Below are positions 1 to 7,636 of a stretch of DNA of 14,957 bases, one piece after another. Source of the stretch: Chromatiales bacterium (GTDB lineage: Bacteria; Pseudomonadota; Gammaproteobacteria; UBA6429; Thiohalophilaceae). Both the position numbers and the translations under genes were made by a program. The DNA lies in contig JALTLP010000206.1 in the NCBI GenBank assembly GCA_027001895.1, forward strand, positions 1 to 14,957, in the 5' to 3' direction. The notes under the pieces are model-generated. The model was not told where the DNA came from and searched no databases. It worked only from the letters and a program-made list of their open reading frames with translations. How positions within the stretch are numbered: the first letter of the stretch is position 1; each line of letters opens with the position of its first letter.

Positions 1-38
1 CACTTAGGCAGGCACCTAAACTTCAAAGGGTGCCCCAT

Positions 39-70
39 AAAAAAAGGGTGCCTCTTTAATAGGCACCCTT
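39..70 (-). terminator. Rho-independent terminator of the PstS-like gene
   Basis: A perfect 10-bp stem (AAGGGTGCCT at 44-53 with AGGCACCCTT at 61-70) closes a 7-base loop. Read on the minus strand it is followed by seven T residues (complement of 39-45, partly in the stem base). It lies 25 bases past the stop codon of the binding-protein gene, so it is well placed to end that transcript. Two further copies of the GGTGCC/GGCACC arm at 11-16 and 29-34 could form a competing hairpin. Confidence 0.85.
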
Positions 71-94
71 CGTATTGCGCTCTTACTTCCTTGT

Positions 95-979
95 TTATTT
101 TCTATAAAGCCCGCGTTTACTGGCGCGCTCTGCCTGCTCTACCTGTTTCATCACCAGACCAATCGCATCGGCATAAGGCACCGTACCGGCCTTGCGTATA
201 ATTTTCATACCTTCCCGGCTAAGGGCAAATTTGATGAATTTTTTAACCTCAGGCGAGCTGGATCTTCCTTTTGTCACCAGGTACAACGGCCGATACAAAA
301 CATAGTGGCCCTTCTTGATATTTTCAAAAGTCGGCGCTTTCCCTTCCAGTTTTAAAATTTTTACATCACGACGCTTGGCGCTGCTTATCCCTGTTGTGCC
401 AAAACCATTTACGTTTTTAACAATGCCCTTTTCAAGCGGGCCCGATGACTTGGTTACATGCGTGGCCGCGGGAAAAGTCTGATTATAATTAGCAAACACC
501 AACTCACGTAAAGTACGCCCAACACCAGAAAATTTACCACGGCGAACGTACAATTCAATTTTGGCATTGTGACCACCCAGTTCCTTCCAGTTAGTAATTT
601 TGCCAAGGTAAACGCCTTGTAGTTGCTCGAAAGATATACTATTGACCGGATTCTTCTTATTAACGATAACGGCCAAGGCATCCCAGGCGACTGGAATCTG
701 GTAAGCATTTCGCTCTTCAGGGTGCTTATCCATTGCTACCCGACAGGCACCGCCTATATCAATGCTTCCCCTGGTGGCATTTCTAATCCCTTTGGTGGCT
801 CCACCACCACTGATATTGACTTTTACACCCGTTTTCTTTTCGTAAGCCCTGGCCAACTCGGCCATAAAAGCTTTTTTAGTAATACCACAACCCGCCCAGT
901 TAAGTTGATTGGTGGCTGCCATGTTTAGCGAAGCCACTAATAACAAACCTGACCCAACTAGCCATTTTTTTAATTGCAT
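95..979 (-). CDS. PstS-type periplasmic substrate-binding protein (phosphate or similar oxyanion)
   Basis: 294 aa. Seen: an N-terminal signal peptide (KK at 4-5, hydrophobic stretch about 7-20, likely cleavage near residue 21), then a two-lobed periplasmic binding fold. PstS-family landmarks are the glycine-rich SGGGATKGI at 57-65, DIGGACR at 74-80, and GKITNWKELGG at 126-136. Family knowledge: such proteins capture phosphate or related anions and deliver them to a PstCAB permease. No permease or ATPase gene lies within the window, and a terminator follows directly, so it looks monocistronic. The start is supported by AAAGGAAG just upstream of the ATG. The ligand cannot be read from sequence; phosphate is the default guess. 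No clear Pho box was found upstream. Confidence 0.8.
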   Translation of the reverse strand: MQLKKWLVGSGLLLVASLNMAATNQLNWAGCGITKKAFMAELARAYEKKTGVKVNISGGGATKGIRNATRGSIDIGGACRVAMDKHPEERNAYQIPVAWDALAVIVNKKNPVNSISFEQLQGVYLGKITNWKELGGHNAKIELYVRRGKFSGVGRTLRELVFANYNQTFPAATHVTKSSGPLEKGIVKNVNGFGTTGISSAKRRDVKILKLEGKAPTFENIKKGHYVLYRPLYLVTKGRSSSPEVKKFIKFALSREGMKIIRKAGTVPYADAIGLVMKQVEQAERASKRGLYRK

Positions 980-1270
980 CTTCCTTTACCTCAGCGTGGT
1001 ATCGATTTTATTATTTTTTTTATAGTTTACTTAATTTGCCTAAGATTGCAATATGCACCCAAATAGCCCAATGTGCAAGTAATATGTTGACAATGGTTAA
1101 ATAAATTCGCTTTTTCTTAGATGTAGTAAAGGTATGAAAAAAAACAGTCTGGTAAAAACAGAGCTTTTTAGTCGTCTATTTGCTAAACACGGTTATTCAA
1201 TGTTGTTGCATTCAAACACAGCGCCGGTTTGTTGCTTTTTATTTTTTAACGAATCAAGTGAAACAAATAA

Positions 1271-2059
1271 TTAATCCCCACCACCCTCGGTTTCAATATT
1301 TAGCACCGTTCCGCAATGCTTACAGTGAATCGCGTCATTATCGTGTCGGGATAAACCACAAACCGGGCATTTATAACGTACCTTGCTGGGTCTGAAGATG
1401 GTTTGAATCAGCCTTAAAAACAGGGATATGCCAAAGATCATAATAAACACGGCCAGAACATGCCCCCCCGTCCCCACCAGGGTAATATCACCAAAACCAG
1501 TGGTGGTGAGCGCCGCCACAGTAAAATACAGCGCATCGACATAATTTATAATGGCCGGGTTTCTGTCCACCTGGGTAACATAAACCACTTCGGTCACTAT
1601 AAAAATAAATACCAGCAAGTTAACAATGCTAAAAATAATATCTTCGTTAACTCGCACAAAGTTTGACTGTTTTCGCAGTGATTTTAAAACATGATAGGAA
1701 CGCAATAACCTTAAAGCACGAAGTACGCGTAAAAAGGCAAAATTCTGAGCCAGGCTGGGTGCAAACAGGGACGTGATAACAATAATATCGGCCAGCCCCA
1801 CCGGGTTAAAAATATCTTTAAGCCGCTGCCTGCTAATATAAAGGCGGGCACAAAATTCAACCAGGAATATTGCACCGATAATTTCTTCAACCGAATGGTA
1901 GTCATCAATATGATGGTAAAAAGATGCAATGACAAAATAACCTATCGTCAGCACATCAAAGGCAAGCAACAGCCAGCGAAAAATGTTCGACTTTTTGTCG
2001 GTTCCATTGTAAAGGCTGTTAATTGTTGTATACAGGGAATGATGTTTTTCGTCATGCAT
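1271..2059 (-). CDS. Voltage-gated type K+ channel with C-terminal zinc ribbon
   Basis: 262 aa inner-membrane protein. Seen: several hydrophobic segments (about 28-48, 60-75, 88-103, 140-163, 198-215); an S4-like helix at 108-131 with arginines at every third position (R111, R114, R117, R120); a pore loop with the filter TTTGFGD at 185-191, which fits the K+ filter pattern TxG(Y/F)GD; and, after the last helix, CPVC...CKHC (C231, C234, C246, C249), a compact zinc ribbon. The family conducts K+ across the inner membrane; the ribbon may sense metal or redox state or mediate assembly, which is inference. It lies 82 bases downstream of the porin-like gene, so it could be a third gene of that operon, although a 6-bp-stem hairpin (2117-2141) sits in the gap. 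The ribosome site is weak. Confidence 0.85.
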   Translation of the reverse strand: MHDEKHHSLYTTINSLYNGTDKKSNIFRWLLLAFDVLTIGYFVIASFYHHIDDYHSVEEIIGAIFLVEFCARLYISRQRLKDIFNPVGLADIIVITSLFAPSLAQNFAFLRVLRALRLLRSYHVLKSLRKQSNFVRVNEDIIFSIVNLLVFIFIVTEVVYVTQVDRNPAIINYVDALYFTVAALTTTGFGDITLVGTGGHVLAVFIMIFGISLFLRLIQTIFRPSKVRYKCPVCGLSRHDNDAIHCKHCGTVLNIETEGGGD

Positions 2060-2141
2060 TACTTTATTATCTTGTTGCTGGTAATGCTGTACAGGTTATT
2101 CAATTTAGTCGCGTTTGAACAGCCCCCGCTCTTAACTGTTC

Positions 2142-3293
2142 TTAAAAAGTATAACCCGCCCGCAAACTATATATCGTTTGCGCACTGTCAAAATTGCTGC
2201 CCGAACTTTCAAAACCACTGTTATTTAACTTTTGAACTGAAACGCTCAATTGCAACTGACTATTATATTCATATCGCAGGTAAACCTCAGCTTGTTTAGT
2301 ATCATCCTGAAGTGCCGTTTTACCTTGACTGGAGATTTTTGTTTGTGTGATTCCCGCTCCTAAATAGTATCTTTCCAGAGAATACTGGCAGGCTATCCCA
2401 ATAAATCCAGCCGCTTGAGATACATCCCTGTCGGCCATCCCCACACGCAGGTTCCACTGCCCTGCAAACATTTTGCTGTCGATGGATGCATAGATACCGG
2501 AATTGCTACTTTTATTTCCAGCACCATTTAATAAGCTATGTTGCTTTGTATTAAGCCAGTAACCACTACGTATATCCATGCCCCAACCATGAAAATGAAA
2601 CTCGGTTATATAAAATTCGCCTTTGCCCGCAGCATTTAAGTCCAGTAATTCTGAATAGGATTTATTAGGGTTATCCGCCAGGCCATGAGAATTGGAAACA
2701 AGAAAGACTAGCCCAGCACCAGAATCAAATTCATAATTAAAGGCGGCACCCAGCGTATAATCCGGAAATTCAATTGTCGGATTATTTACCAGGGCAGCAG
2801 ATAAAAACTGTGTTGTTTCATTATTCGCAACATCACTTGCATCAAGATTACCTGCCGGGTTAATCAAGCCCGCACTAAGACGACCGTGCTTAAACGGAAA
2901 AGAATAATGCAGTTCAGAAACCTGCACACGGCCTTTGCCATCACGATCAACTGCTGAACCTGCATCGGTATTGGCCTCACCGAGCTGGCTGGACACCCCC
3001 TGAAAACGCGGGCTGGTATTACCTTCTATATAAAAATAAAATTCATTTTCCCCTTTTTTTATTACTGAAACAATATCAAAAGACGTTAGCCATTCATCAT
3101 AAATCCTGCTATCCGATGTTGTTTGAGCAATACTGGTAAAGCCTCCGGCAACAGTAATATTTTGCTTTGGTTTAACCGAACCAAAACGACTTTCCAGATC
3201 ATCATTGGCCGCCATTACATTTGTCATTAAGCTCAGAACAGCGATAAGAAAAATAATGCTCTGAAGAGCGTATTTAACAATTTTTATTAGCAT
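2142..3293 (-). CDS. Outer-membrane beta-barrel protein, porin-like
   Basis: 383 aa from the chosen ATG. Seen: a signal peptide (hydrophobic stretch about residues 9-24, cleavage near MAA|ND), alternating hydrophobic/polar strands rich in aromatic residues throughout, and the C-terminal end SLRAGYTF with a terminal phenylalanine, the usual beta-barrel assembly signal. Segments such as EFPDYTLGAAFNYE resemble OprB/OprO-like porins, but the substrate is not identifiable. An upstream TTG at 3303-3305 would add four residues; ATG at 3291-3293 is preferred because AAGGA directly abuts the TTG but lies 12 bases before the ATG. It begins shortly after the chemoreceptor stop codon and is almost certainly co-transcribed with it. 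It could supply the nutrient that the receptor detects, which is inference from linkage. Confidence 0.65.
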   Translation of the reverse strand: MLIKIVKYALQSIIFLIAVLSLMTNVMAANDDLESRFGSVKPKQNITVAGGFTSIAQTTSDSRIYDEWLTSFDIVSVIKKGENEFYFYIEGNTSPRFQGVSSQLGEANTDAGSAVDRDGKGRVQVSELHYSFPFKHGRLSAGLINPAGNLDASDVANNETTQFLSAALVNNPTIEFPDYTLGAAFNYEFDSGAGLVFLVSNSHGLADNPNKSYSELLDLNAAGKGEFYITEFHFHGWGMDIRSGYWLNTKQHSLLNGAGNKSSNSGIYASIDSKMFAGQWNLRVGMADRDVSQAAGFIGIACQYSLERYYLGAGITQTKISSQGKTALQDDTKQAEVYLRYEYNSQLQLSVSVQKLNNSGFESSGSNFDSAQTIYSLRAGYTF

Positions 3294-3320
3294 AGGCAGG
3301 CTCAATCCTTAAGCTTAAAT

Positions 3321-4928
3321 TTAATTCAGTTTATATTGTGAGATAACCTCATCAAGTTCATTAGCCAGTTCAGAAAGTTCCTCGCTTGCTGAAACAGATT
3401 GTTCAGATACTTTTGAAGTGTCATTTGCCATATCATTTATCCGCACAATATTACGATTCACTTCTTCAGCGACTGCACCCTGTTCCTCAGCCGCACTTGC
3501 AATTTGGGTACTCATTTCATTAATACTCGAAACAGCATCGGCAATCGCTTCTAACGACTGACCCGCATGACCGGCTTGTTCAACCGCATGACTGGCATTT
3601 TCACAACTGGATTCCATCACCGCCGTTGCCTCATGAGCACTGGATTGTAGTTTATCAATCAGATTATTTATTTCCTCGGTTGACTCCTGGGTACGTCCTG
3701 CGAGTGTTCGCACTTCATCAGCAACCACCGCAAAACCTCGTCCTTGTTCCCCCGCTCTGGCCGCTTCAATAGCCGCATTTAAAGCAAGCAAATTAGTTTG
3801 TTCCGCAATGCCTTTTATAACATCCAGCACACTGGAAATATTGGTACTGTGTTCTTCAAACTGGCGTATCGTCTCTGCCGATAACTGCACCTGTTTGGCT
3901 AAATCATTTATTTTTCCAACTGACAATTCAACAACATGCCTTCCCTGCATCGTTTCTTCATTGGCCTGTTTGGTTGCCGCAGCAGTATTGCTAATACTTC
4001 CGGCCACTTCCTGCACTGAGGCTGCCATTTCATTAATGGCAGTTGCTGACTGCTCCGTTTCTGAATACAGTGATTGCAGGTTTGTATTGGTCGATGTTGA
4101 TAACGCCTGAAGATTTTCAGCAGTTGCGCGTACCTGATTCGCTGTCCCGGCAATTTTACTGATAAGCCCCAGAAACTTCTGACGCATATTGTCCAGAGAC
4201 ACCATGATTTCACCAACTTCATCTTTGCGATCCTTCTCAAAGGATGTTGCTAAATCTCCATTTGACAACTCCGCAACAATTTTAGGAATCACCACAAGCG
4301 CACGTAAAGAAAGCACCCCAACCAGAATGATACCCGCAAGAACAAAAAGCACACTTACGGCAATAACAATAATTATTTCATGCTCTTTTTCTTTTTGCAG
4401 CAGTAAAAGCCTGTTGGTATTTTTAATTGTTACCGCAAGCAAGCTGTCAACTTCATGGGTTAATTTTGAAGCCTGTTTATCAAAATTTGCCATGGTTTTA
4501 TTGCCGCCTTGTGGCCCATTATCAATATAAGCTTTTGCCATTTCTTTGCCTGCAGTGTAATAGCGATTAAACACGGGCAATATGTTCTGATAGAGACTTT
4601 GCTGCTCTGAATCAAGCGTTTGTAATTCGGCCAGGAGTTGTTTGACTTTTTTGGCACTTTTTTCTGCTTCGGAAAAACCATCATCAAGTCCATCCTGCCC
4701 TCGTGTGGCACTAATATCCGTTAACCATTGCTGCACCTGAACGACATTCAATTTAAGTGCATGTACTTTATTCAATAGCTTGATATGTTTTTCGGCTATT
4801 TCAGTCGCCAGTTCAGTGGCTTCATTAGCAGACAGGTAAAGATAACCTCCGGCAAGGGCTGTTACCAGCGCAATAAAAAAATACAAAACAGCAAGACGAA
4901 ATTTTAAAGATGAGCGAGCCCACAACAT
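3321..4928 (-). CDS. Methyl-accepting chemotaxis protein
   Basis: 535 aa transmembrane chemoreceptor. Seen: TM1 about 11-33; a helical periplasmic sensor of about 150 residues (35-183) that looks like a four-helix bundle; TM2 about 185-209; HAMP linker about 210-260; then a long cytoplasmic coiled coil with the highly conserved hairpin tip around 374-413 (EQTNLLALNAAIEAARAGEQ), which contacts CheA and CheW. There is no C-terminal NWETF-type pentapeptide for CheR/CheB tethering. The ligand is unknown. A sigma-28-like promoter lies upstream, as is common for chemoreceptors in flagellated bacteria. The next gene downstream is the porin-like barrel, only 15 bases away. Confidence 0.95.
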   Translation of the reverse strand: MLWARSSLKFRLAVLYFFIALVTALAGGYLYLSANEATELATEIAEKHIKLLNKVHALKLNVVQVQQWLTDISATRGQDGLDDGFSEAEKSAKKVKQLLAELQTLDSEQQSLYQNILPVFNRYYTAGKEMAKAYIDNGPQGGNKTMANFDKQASKLTHEVDSLLAVTIKNTNRLLLLQKEKEHEIIIVIAVSVLFVLAGIILVGVLSLRALVVIPKIVAELSNGDLATSFEKDRKDEVGEIMVSLDNMRQKFLGLISKIAGTANQVRATAENLQALSTSTNTNLQSLYSETEQSATAINEMAASVQEVAGSISNTAAATKQANEETMQGRHVVELSVGKINDLAKQVQLSAETIRQFEEHSTNISSVLDVIKGIAEQTNLLALNAAIEAARAGEQGRGFAVVADEVRTLAGRTQESTEEINNLIDKLQSSAHEATAVMESSCENASHAVEQAGHAGQSLEAIADAVSSINEMSTQIASAAEEQGAVAEEVNRNIVRINDMANDTSKVSEQSVSASEELSELANELDEVISQYKLN

Positions 4929-4970
4929 AGTTTTACCCCATAATAATTAGAATGGTTATTACCCCCCTTT

Positions 4971-4997
4971 ATATCGTCAGGCTGTCCCAGAACTTGA
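4971..4997 (-). promoter_or_regulatory. Sigma-28 (FliA) promoter of the chemoreceptor operon
   Basis: On the minus strand: TCAAGTTC, exactly 11 bases, then GACGATAT. Against the FliA consensus TAAAGTTT-N11-GCCGATAA this matches 6/8 and 6/8 with ideal spacing. Predicted transcription start about 4961-4965, giving a leader of roughly 35 bases before the ATG at 4928. It is weaker than the two other sites of this type in the window, but biologically apt for a chemoreceptor. Confidence 0.6.
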
Positions 4998-5155
4998 ATT
5001 ACCCTTAACCAAAAAACAAGAAATGGCATGGTAAAGTTAAAAAAAATTTATTACCATTAACAATAACCCTTTAAAATGTGCGACTAAAAATCGCAGGGAT
5101 ATAATGTTCGAGGACGACACACCTACCACCTACGGCTCAAATCACGGATGCGAAC

Positions 5156-5830
5156 ATGCAACAACACAAAACAGACAAGGTACTAAGCAGTAAAACACTT
5201 GCGCGAATCTATAACTGGATTGGCAAAAAACTCGATAGCCAGTCCTTTTACGAACAACCCGGCCTGGATAAAATGATTAAGCACGGCCAGTTTGATACCG
5301 CCAAATCAATTTTTGAATTTGGTTGTGGTACCGGCCGACTCGCAGAACAACTTTTACAACAACACCTGCCGGATACAACAAACTATACCGCCATTGATAT
5401 CAGCCCCAAAATGGTTGAAATAACCCAACAAAGATTAAAACACTGGCAACCCCGTATTGATGTAAAAACATCGGATGGCAGCGTTAAACTGGATTATTCG
5501 ACGAACAATTTTGATCGCTTTGTATCTACTTATGTTGTCGACCTGTTAAGTGAAAAAAATGCCTGTACATTAATTGAAGAAGCACACCGCATTTTAAAAA
5601 CAGATGGTTTGTTGTGCCTGGTAAGCATTACTCATGGTGAAAAAACTTTTTCCAGACTCTTTATGAAAGTCTGGCAATGGGTCAACAAACTACATCCCGT
5701 ACTTACAGGCGGTTGCCGTCCAGTAAATCTTGCAATGTTTCTGGCAGAAAATAAATGGCATATTAACTACCATAAAATAATAAGCCAATACGGTATTGCA
5801 GTAGAAGTTGTTATCGCACAAGCAAGCTAG
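5156..5830 (+). CDS. Class I SAM-dependent methyltransferase, substrate unknown
   Basis: 224 aa, soluble. Seen: motif I FEFGCGTGR at 53-61 (SAM-binding glycine loop), the acidic end of strand 2 in AIDISPKMVE (D81), and a later FDRFVSTYVVDLL segment at 119-131 typical of motif IV in the UbiE/Methyltransf_11/25 type. No extra domain, signal peptide or membrane helix. The substrate (lipid, quinone precursor, small metabolite or protein) is not determinable. It stands alone between a divergent chemoreceptor and a convergent peptidase gene. A TATAAT at 5100-5105 could be its -10, but the -35 region is poor. There is no good Shine-Dalgarno before the ATG. Confidence 0.75.
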   Translation: MQQHKTDKVLSSKTLARIYNWIGKKLDSQSFYEQPGLDKMIKHGQFDTAKSIFEFGCGTGRLAEQLLQQHLPDTTNYTAIDISPKMVEITQQRLKHWQPRIDVKTSDGSVKLDYSTNNFDRFVSTYVVDLLSEKNACTLIEEAHRILKTDGLLCLVSITHGEKTFSRLFMKVWQWVNKLHPVLTGGCRPVNLAMFLAENKWHINYHKIISQYGIAVEVVIAQAS

Positions 5831-5858
5831 ACGATAGCATCCATAAAATCTATCGTCT
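5829..5858. terminator. Hairpin between convergent genes, possible bidirectional terminator
   Basis: AGACGATAG (5829-5837) pairs perfectly with CTATCGTCT (5850-5858), a 9-bp stem with a 12-base loop. It includes the stop codons of both the methyltransferase (+) and the metallopeptidase (-). Neither side has a strong T run, so it may act as a 3' stabilising stem or a weak terminator rather than a classic intrinsic one. Confidence 0.45.
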
Positions 5859-6602
5859 TACGCATTGATTAATGCCTTTCTTGCGGCATCTTTGTCCTGA
5901 TGAGCAATCAGAGTTTCTTCGGCAAACACACACTTTATCCGGCACCCGTCCTTCGCATTTACCTGTTGCACATTGATCATTTAATTCACAGGCCGTACCA
6001 ATTGGCCGATTGTTCATCCCCTGTAAACTGGAATTCACTATTCTACCGGCAGCAACTTCATTATTACAAATAGCCTGTGCAGCATTCCCCATTTGATAAA
6101 CTGGATCTGTTGCAGGACTGGGGTTTTTATTATGCCCTTTTTGCTTTGGAATAGCCGCCTTATGAGCAATTTCATGAGCAACTGTATTAACGAGATTACA
6201 AAATGAAACTCCCATACTAAGATGGTCATAGTAACAAATTTTAACTTTATTCCCCCGACCTTTCTTGATTAGCGACCAATTCGCAACACCTAAATACCTG
6301 TTACGAGTGCAGCCTTTTTTATTATCCTGACAAACTAGCACTGCCTTTGCCACCTTTCTTTTATAGCGTGCTTCAAGCCTGGCCAGCTTTTTATTTACTT
6401 TTCTTTGTAATTTAGAAGGAAATGTTGATATACGTGATTCCCAGTTTGCTAATATTGTATCAATATTATCCGTAACAAATTTATGCGCTCTCACCATTTC
6501 ACCGGCTGCAACCGGGTCACATTTTTTAATTGATACCGCACCCACATCATGCATTACAAGATTAAACATAACCAACAAATAAACAAAAGCTGATTGCTTC
6601 AT
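5850..6602 (-). CDS. Secreted HExxH zinc metallopeptidase, M35 (deuterolysin/aspzincin)-like, with Cys-rich tail
   Basis: About 250 aa from ATG at 6600-6602; a GTG at 6603-6605 would add one residue, but AGGGAG six bases before the ATG favours the ATG. Residue numbers below count from the GTG. Seen: a signal peptide (hydrophobic about 6-18, cleavage near VGA|VS), a basic helical region about 60-90, HEIAH at 144-148 (zinc-binding HExxH), then TDPVY at 166-170 followed by an AAQAIC helix. The HExxH plus downstream T-D-x-x-Y arrangement resembles aspzincins, where Asp is the third zinc ligand. The last 50 residues (about 203-251) hold eight cysteines in a disulfide-rich EGF/dickkopf-like knot (CATGKC, VCVC, CSSGQRC). 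Probably a secreted protein-degrading or protein-binding enzyme. Family assignment is by motif only. Confidence 0.65.
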   Translation of the reverse strand: MKQSAFVYLLVMFNLVMHDVGAVSIKKCDPVAAGEMVRAHKFVTDNIDTILANWESRISTFPSKLQRKVNKKLARLEARYKRKVAKAVLVCQDNKKGCTRNRYLGVANWSLIKKGRGNKVKICYYDHLSMGVSFCNLVNTVAHEIAHKAAIPKQKGHNKNPSPATDPVYQMGNAAQAICNNEVAAGRIVNSSLQGMNNRPIGTACELNDQCATGKCEGRVPDKVCVCRRNSDCSSGQRCRKKGINQCVRR

Positions 6603-6656
6603 CACATACTCCCTTACTATAGATTGAACAGATTTTTAACATAACAGTTTTATAAC

Positions 6657-6686
6657 TAACAGAATGTGTAAAACCACATACTGTTA
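6657..6686. repeat. Near-perfect inverted repeat upstream of the metallopeptidase gene
   Basis: TAACAG (6657-6662) pairs with CTGTTA (6681-6686) and ATGTG (6664-6668) with CACAT (6675-6679), with one A-A mismatch and a 6-base centre. Another TAACAG lies at about 6641-6646. It sits about 55-85 bases upstream of the peptidase ATG, in operator position, but no regulator can be named. Confidence 0.4.
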
Positions 6687-6824
6687 ATCGTTAAAAATAC
6701 CCGTTTAGCCACCCTCCAGTTTTCCGATAACCGGCTTTCATGATAACAACTATAAAAACCTCCTTCCCAAAGCATTAAAAACGGTCTATGCATCATGATT
6801 TTAATTTTTTTTCAATCTCAAACG

Positions 6825-6851
6825 TAAAGTCTCAGGCATCAAGGCCGATAG
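6825..6851 (+). promoter_or_regulatory. Sigma-28 (FliA) promoter of the receiver-Hpt/CheY operon
   Basis: TAAAGTCT (6825-6832), exactly 11 bases, then GCCGATAG (6844-6851). This matches the FliA consensus 7/8 and 7/8 with ideal spacing. The -10 element ends one base before the first possible ATG (6853), so transcription should begin inside the longest open frame, near 6857-6860. That makes a downstream ATG the likely true start. Confidence 0.8.
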
Positions 6852-6879
6852 AATGAGTAATATACTAAACCATATACGT

Positions 6880-7635
6880 ATGAAGAAAATAACTTTTAGC
6901 AAATATCCCCGTAACCCACATTCTAAACAAATGAAGTCGACCTCAATAAGTCAAACAAAAATAACGCCAAACGCCTGCACCTTACTGGTCTCTACAAATA
7001 TTGAAACGATCACGTTGATCGAAAATATCCTGGCTGAACGTGGCCTGGAACTAGCTATTGTGAACGACTCCGAGCAAGCTATCGAACTGGCACTATCCAG
7101 GGATTTTCAAATTATTTTCTTTGATTTAACCATAAAAAATCCACCCACCTCTGCCATCGAATTACTACGTGCAGCAGGTTACATGCGCGGTATTGTTGGA
7201 CTATTTGAACTATCAAATACAGATTATACGAACTATATTCAAGCCGGCGCTAATTGCTGTCTTCAGCTAAACCCAAACTCGTCCAGATTAATTTCTATAT
7301 TCAATGAATATCTGGATTCGAATAAAACAAAACCACGTATCATTTCGGACAAAATGAAAGCCAAAACAAAAAAACTTGCCAAACTGTTTCTGGCAGATCT
7401 ACCCAATAAATTACAACTACTGAATAATGCATTTAATCAACAAGACTGGGAGATACTTGATATGGTTTCTCATAAACTCAAAGGCCTGGGTGGCGCAATG
7501 GGCTTTCCAGAAATTACTACTTATGCACAGGCAATAAATTCATTGGTGCGGAACAAGCAGTTTTCCGAAATTATTACGCCACTTGATCTATTAAATCAAT
7601 ATAGCCAAACACTTTTAAAAGAAAATAAGAATTAG
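6880..7635 (+). CDS. Degenerate receiver fused to an Hpt phosphotransfer domain
   Basis: 251 aa from ATG 6880; the frame is open from ATG 6853 (260 aa), but the sigma-28 promoter places the transcript start past that codon. ATG 6931 is another option. Numbers below use the long form. Receiver-like fold about 42-155: FFDLTI gives a possible phospho-acceptor D91, but the acidic pair is replaced by STN (47-49), the conserved Ser/Thr by F118, and the conserved Lys of the KP motif by N140. The Hpt domain at about 165-255 carries HKLKGLGGAMGF with the phosphorylatable H207. Family knowledge: Hpt domains shuttle phosphate between receivers. The receiver is probably a non-switching or partner-binding module. 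The stop codon is one base before the next ATG, so the two genes are translationally coupled. No histidine kinase is nearby. Confidence 0.85.
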   Translation: MKKITFSKYPRNPHSKQMKSTSISQTKITPNACTLLVSTNIETITLIENILAERGLELAIVNDSEQAIELALSRDFQIIFFDLTIKNPPTSAIELLRAAGYMRGIVGLFELSNTDYTNYIQAGANCCLQLNPNSSRLISIFNEYLDSNKTKPRIISDKMKAKTKKLAKLFLADLPNKLQLLNNAFNQQDWEILDMVSHKLKGLGGAMGFPEITTYAQAINSLVRNKQFSEIITPLDLLNQYSQTLLKENKN

Positions 7636-7636
7636 C

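Noticed and set aside
1895..2299. Plus-strand 134-residue open frame
   Set aside because: It is antisense to the channel and porin-like genes, and its composition is that of a shadow frame.
3808..4530. Long plus-strand frames opposite the chemoreceptor
   Set aside because: They are shadows of a clearly coding gene, as is usual opposite helical coiled-coil proteins.
6723..6730. TCCGATAA, a second sigma-28-like -10 on the plus strand
   Set aside because: The sequence at the required -35 position (6704-6711, TTTAGCCA) does not match, and a much better site lies at 6825-6851.
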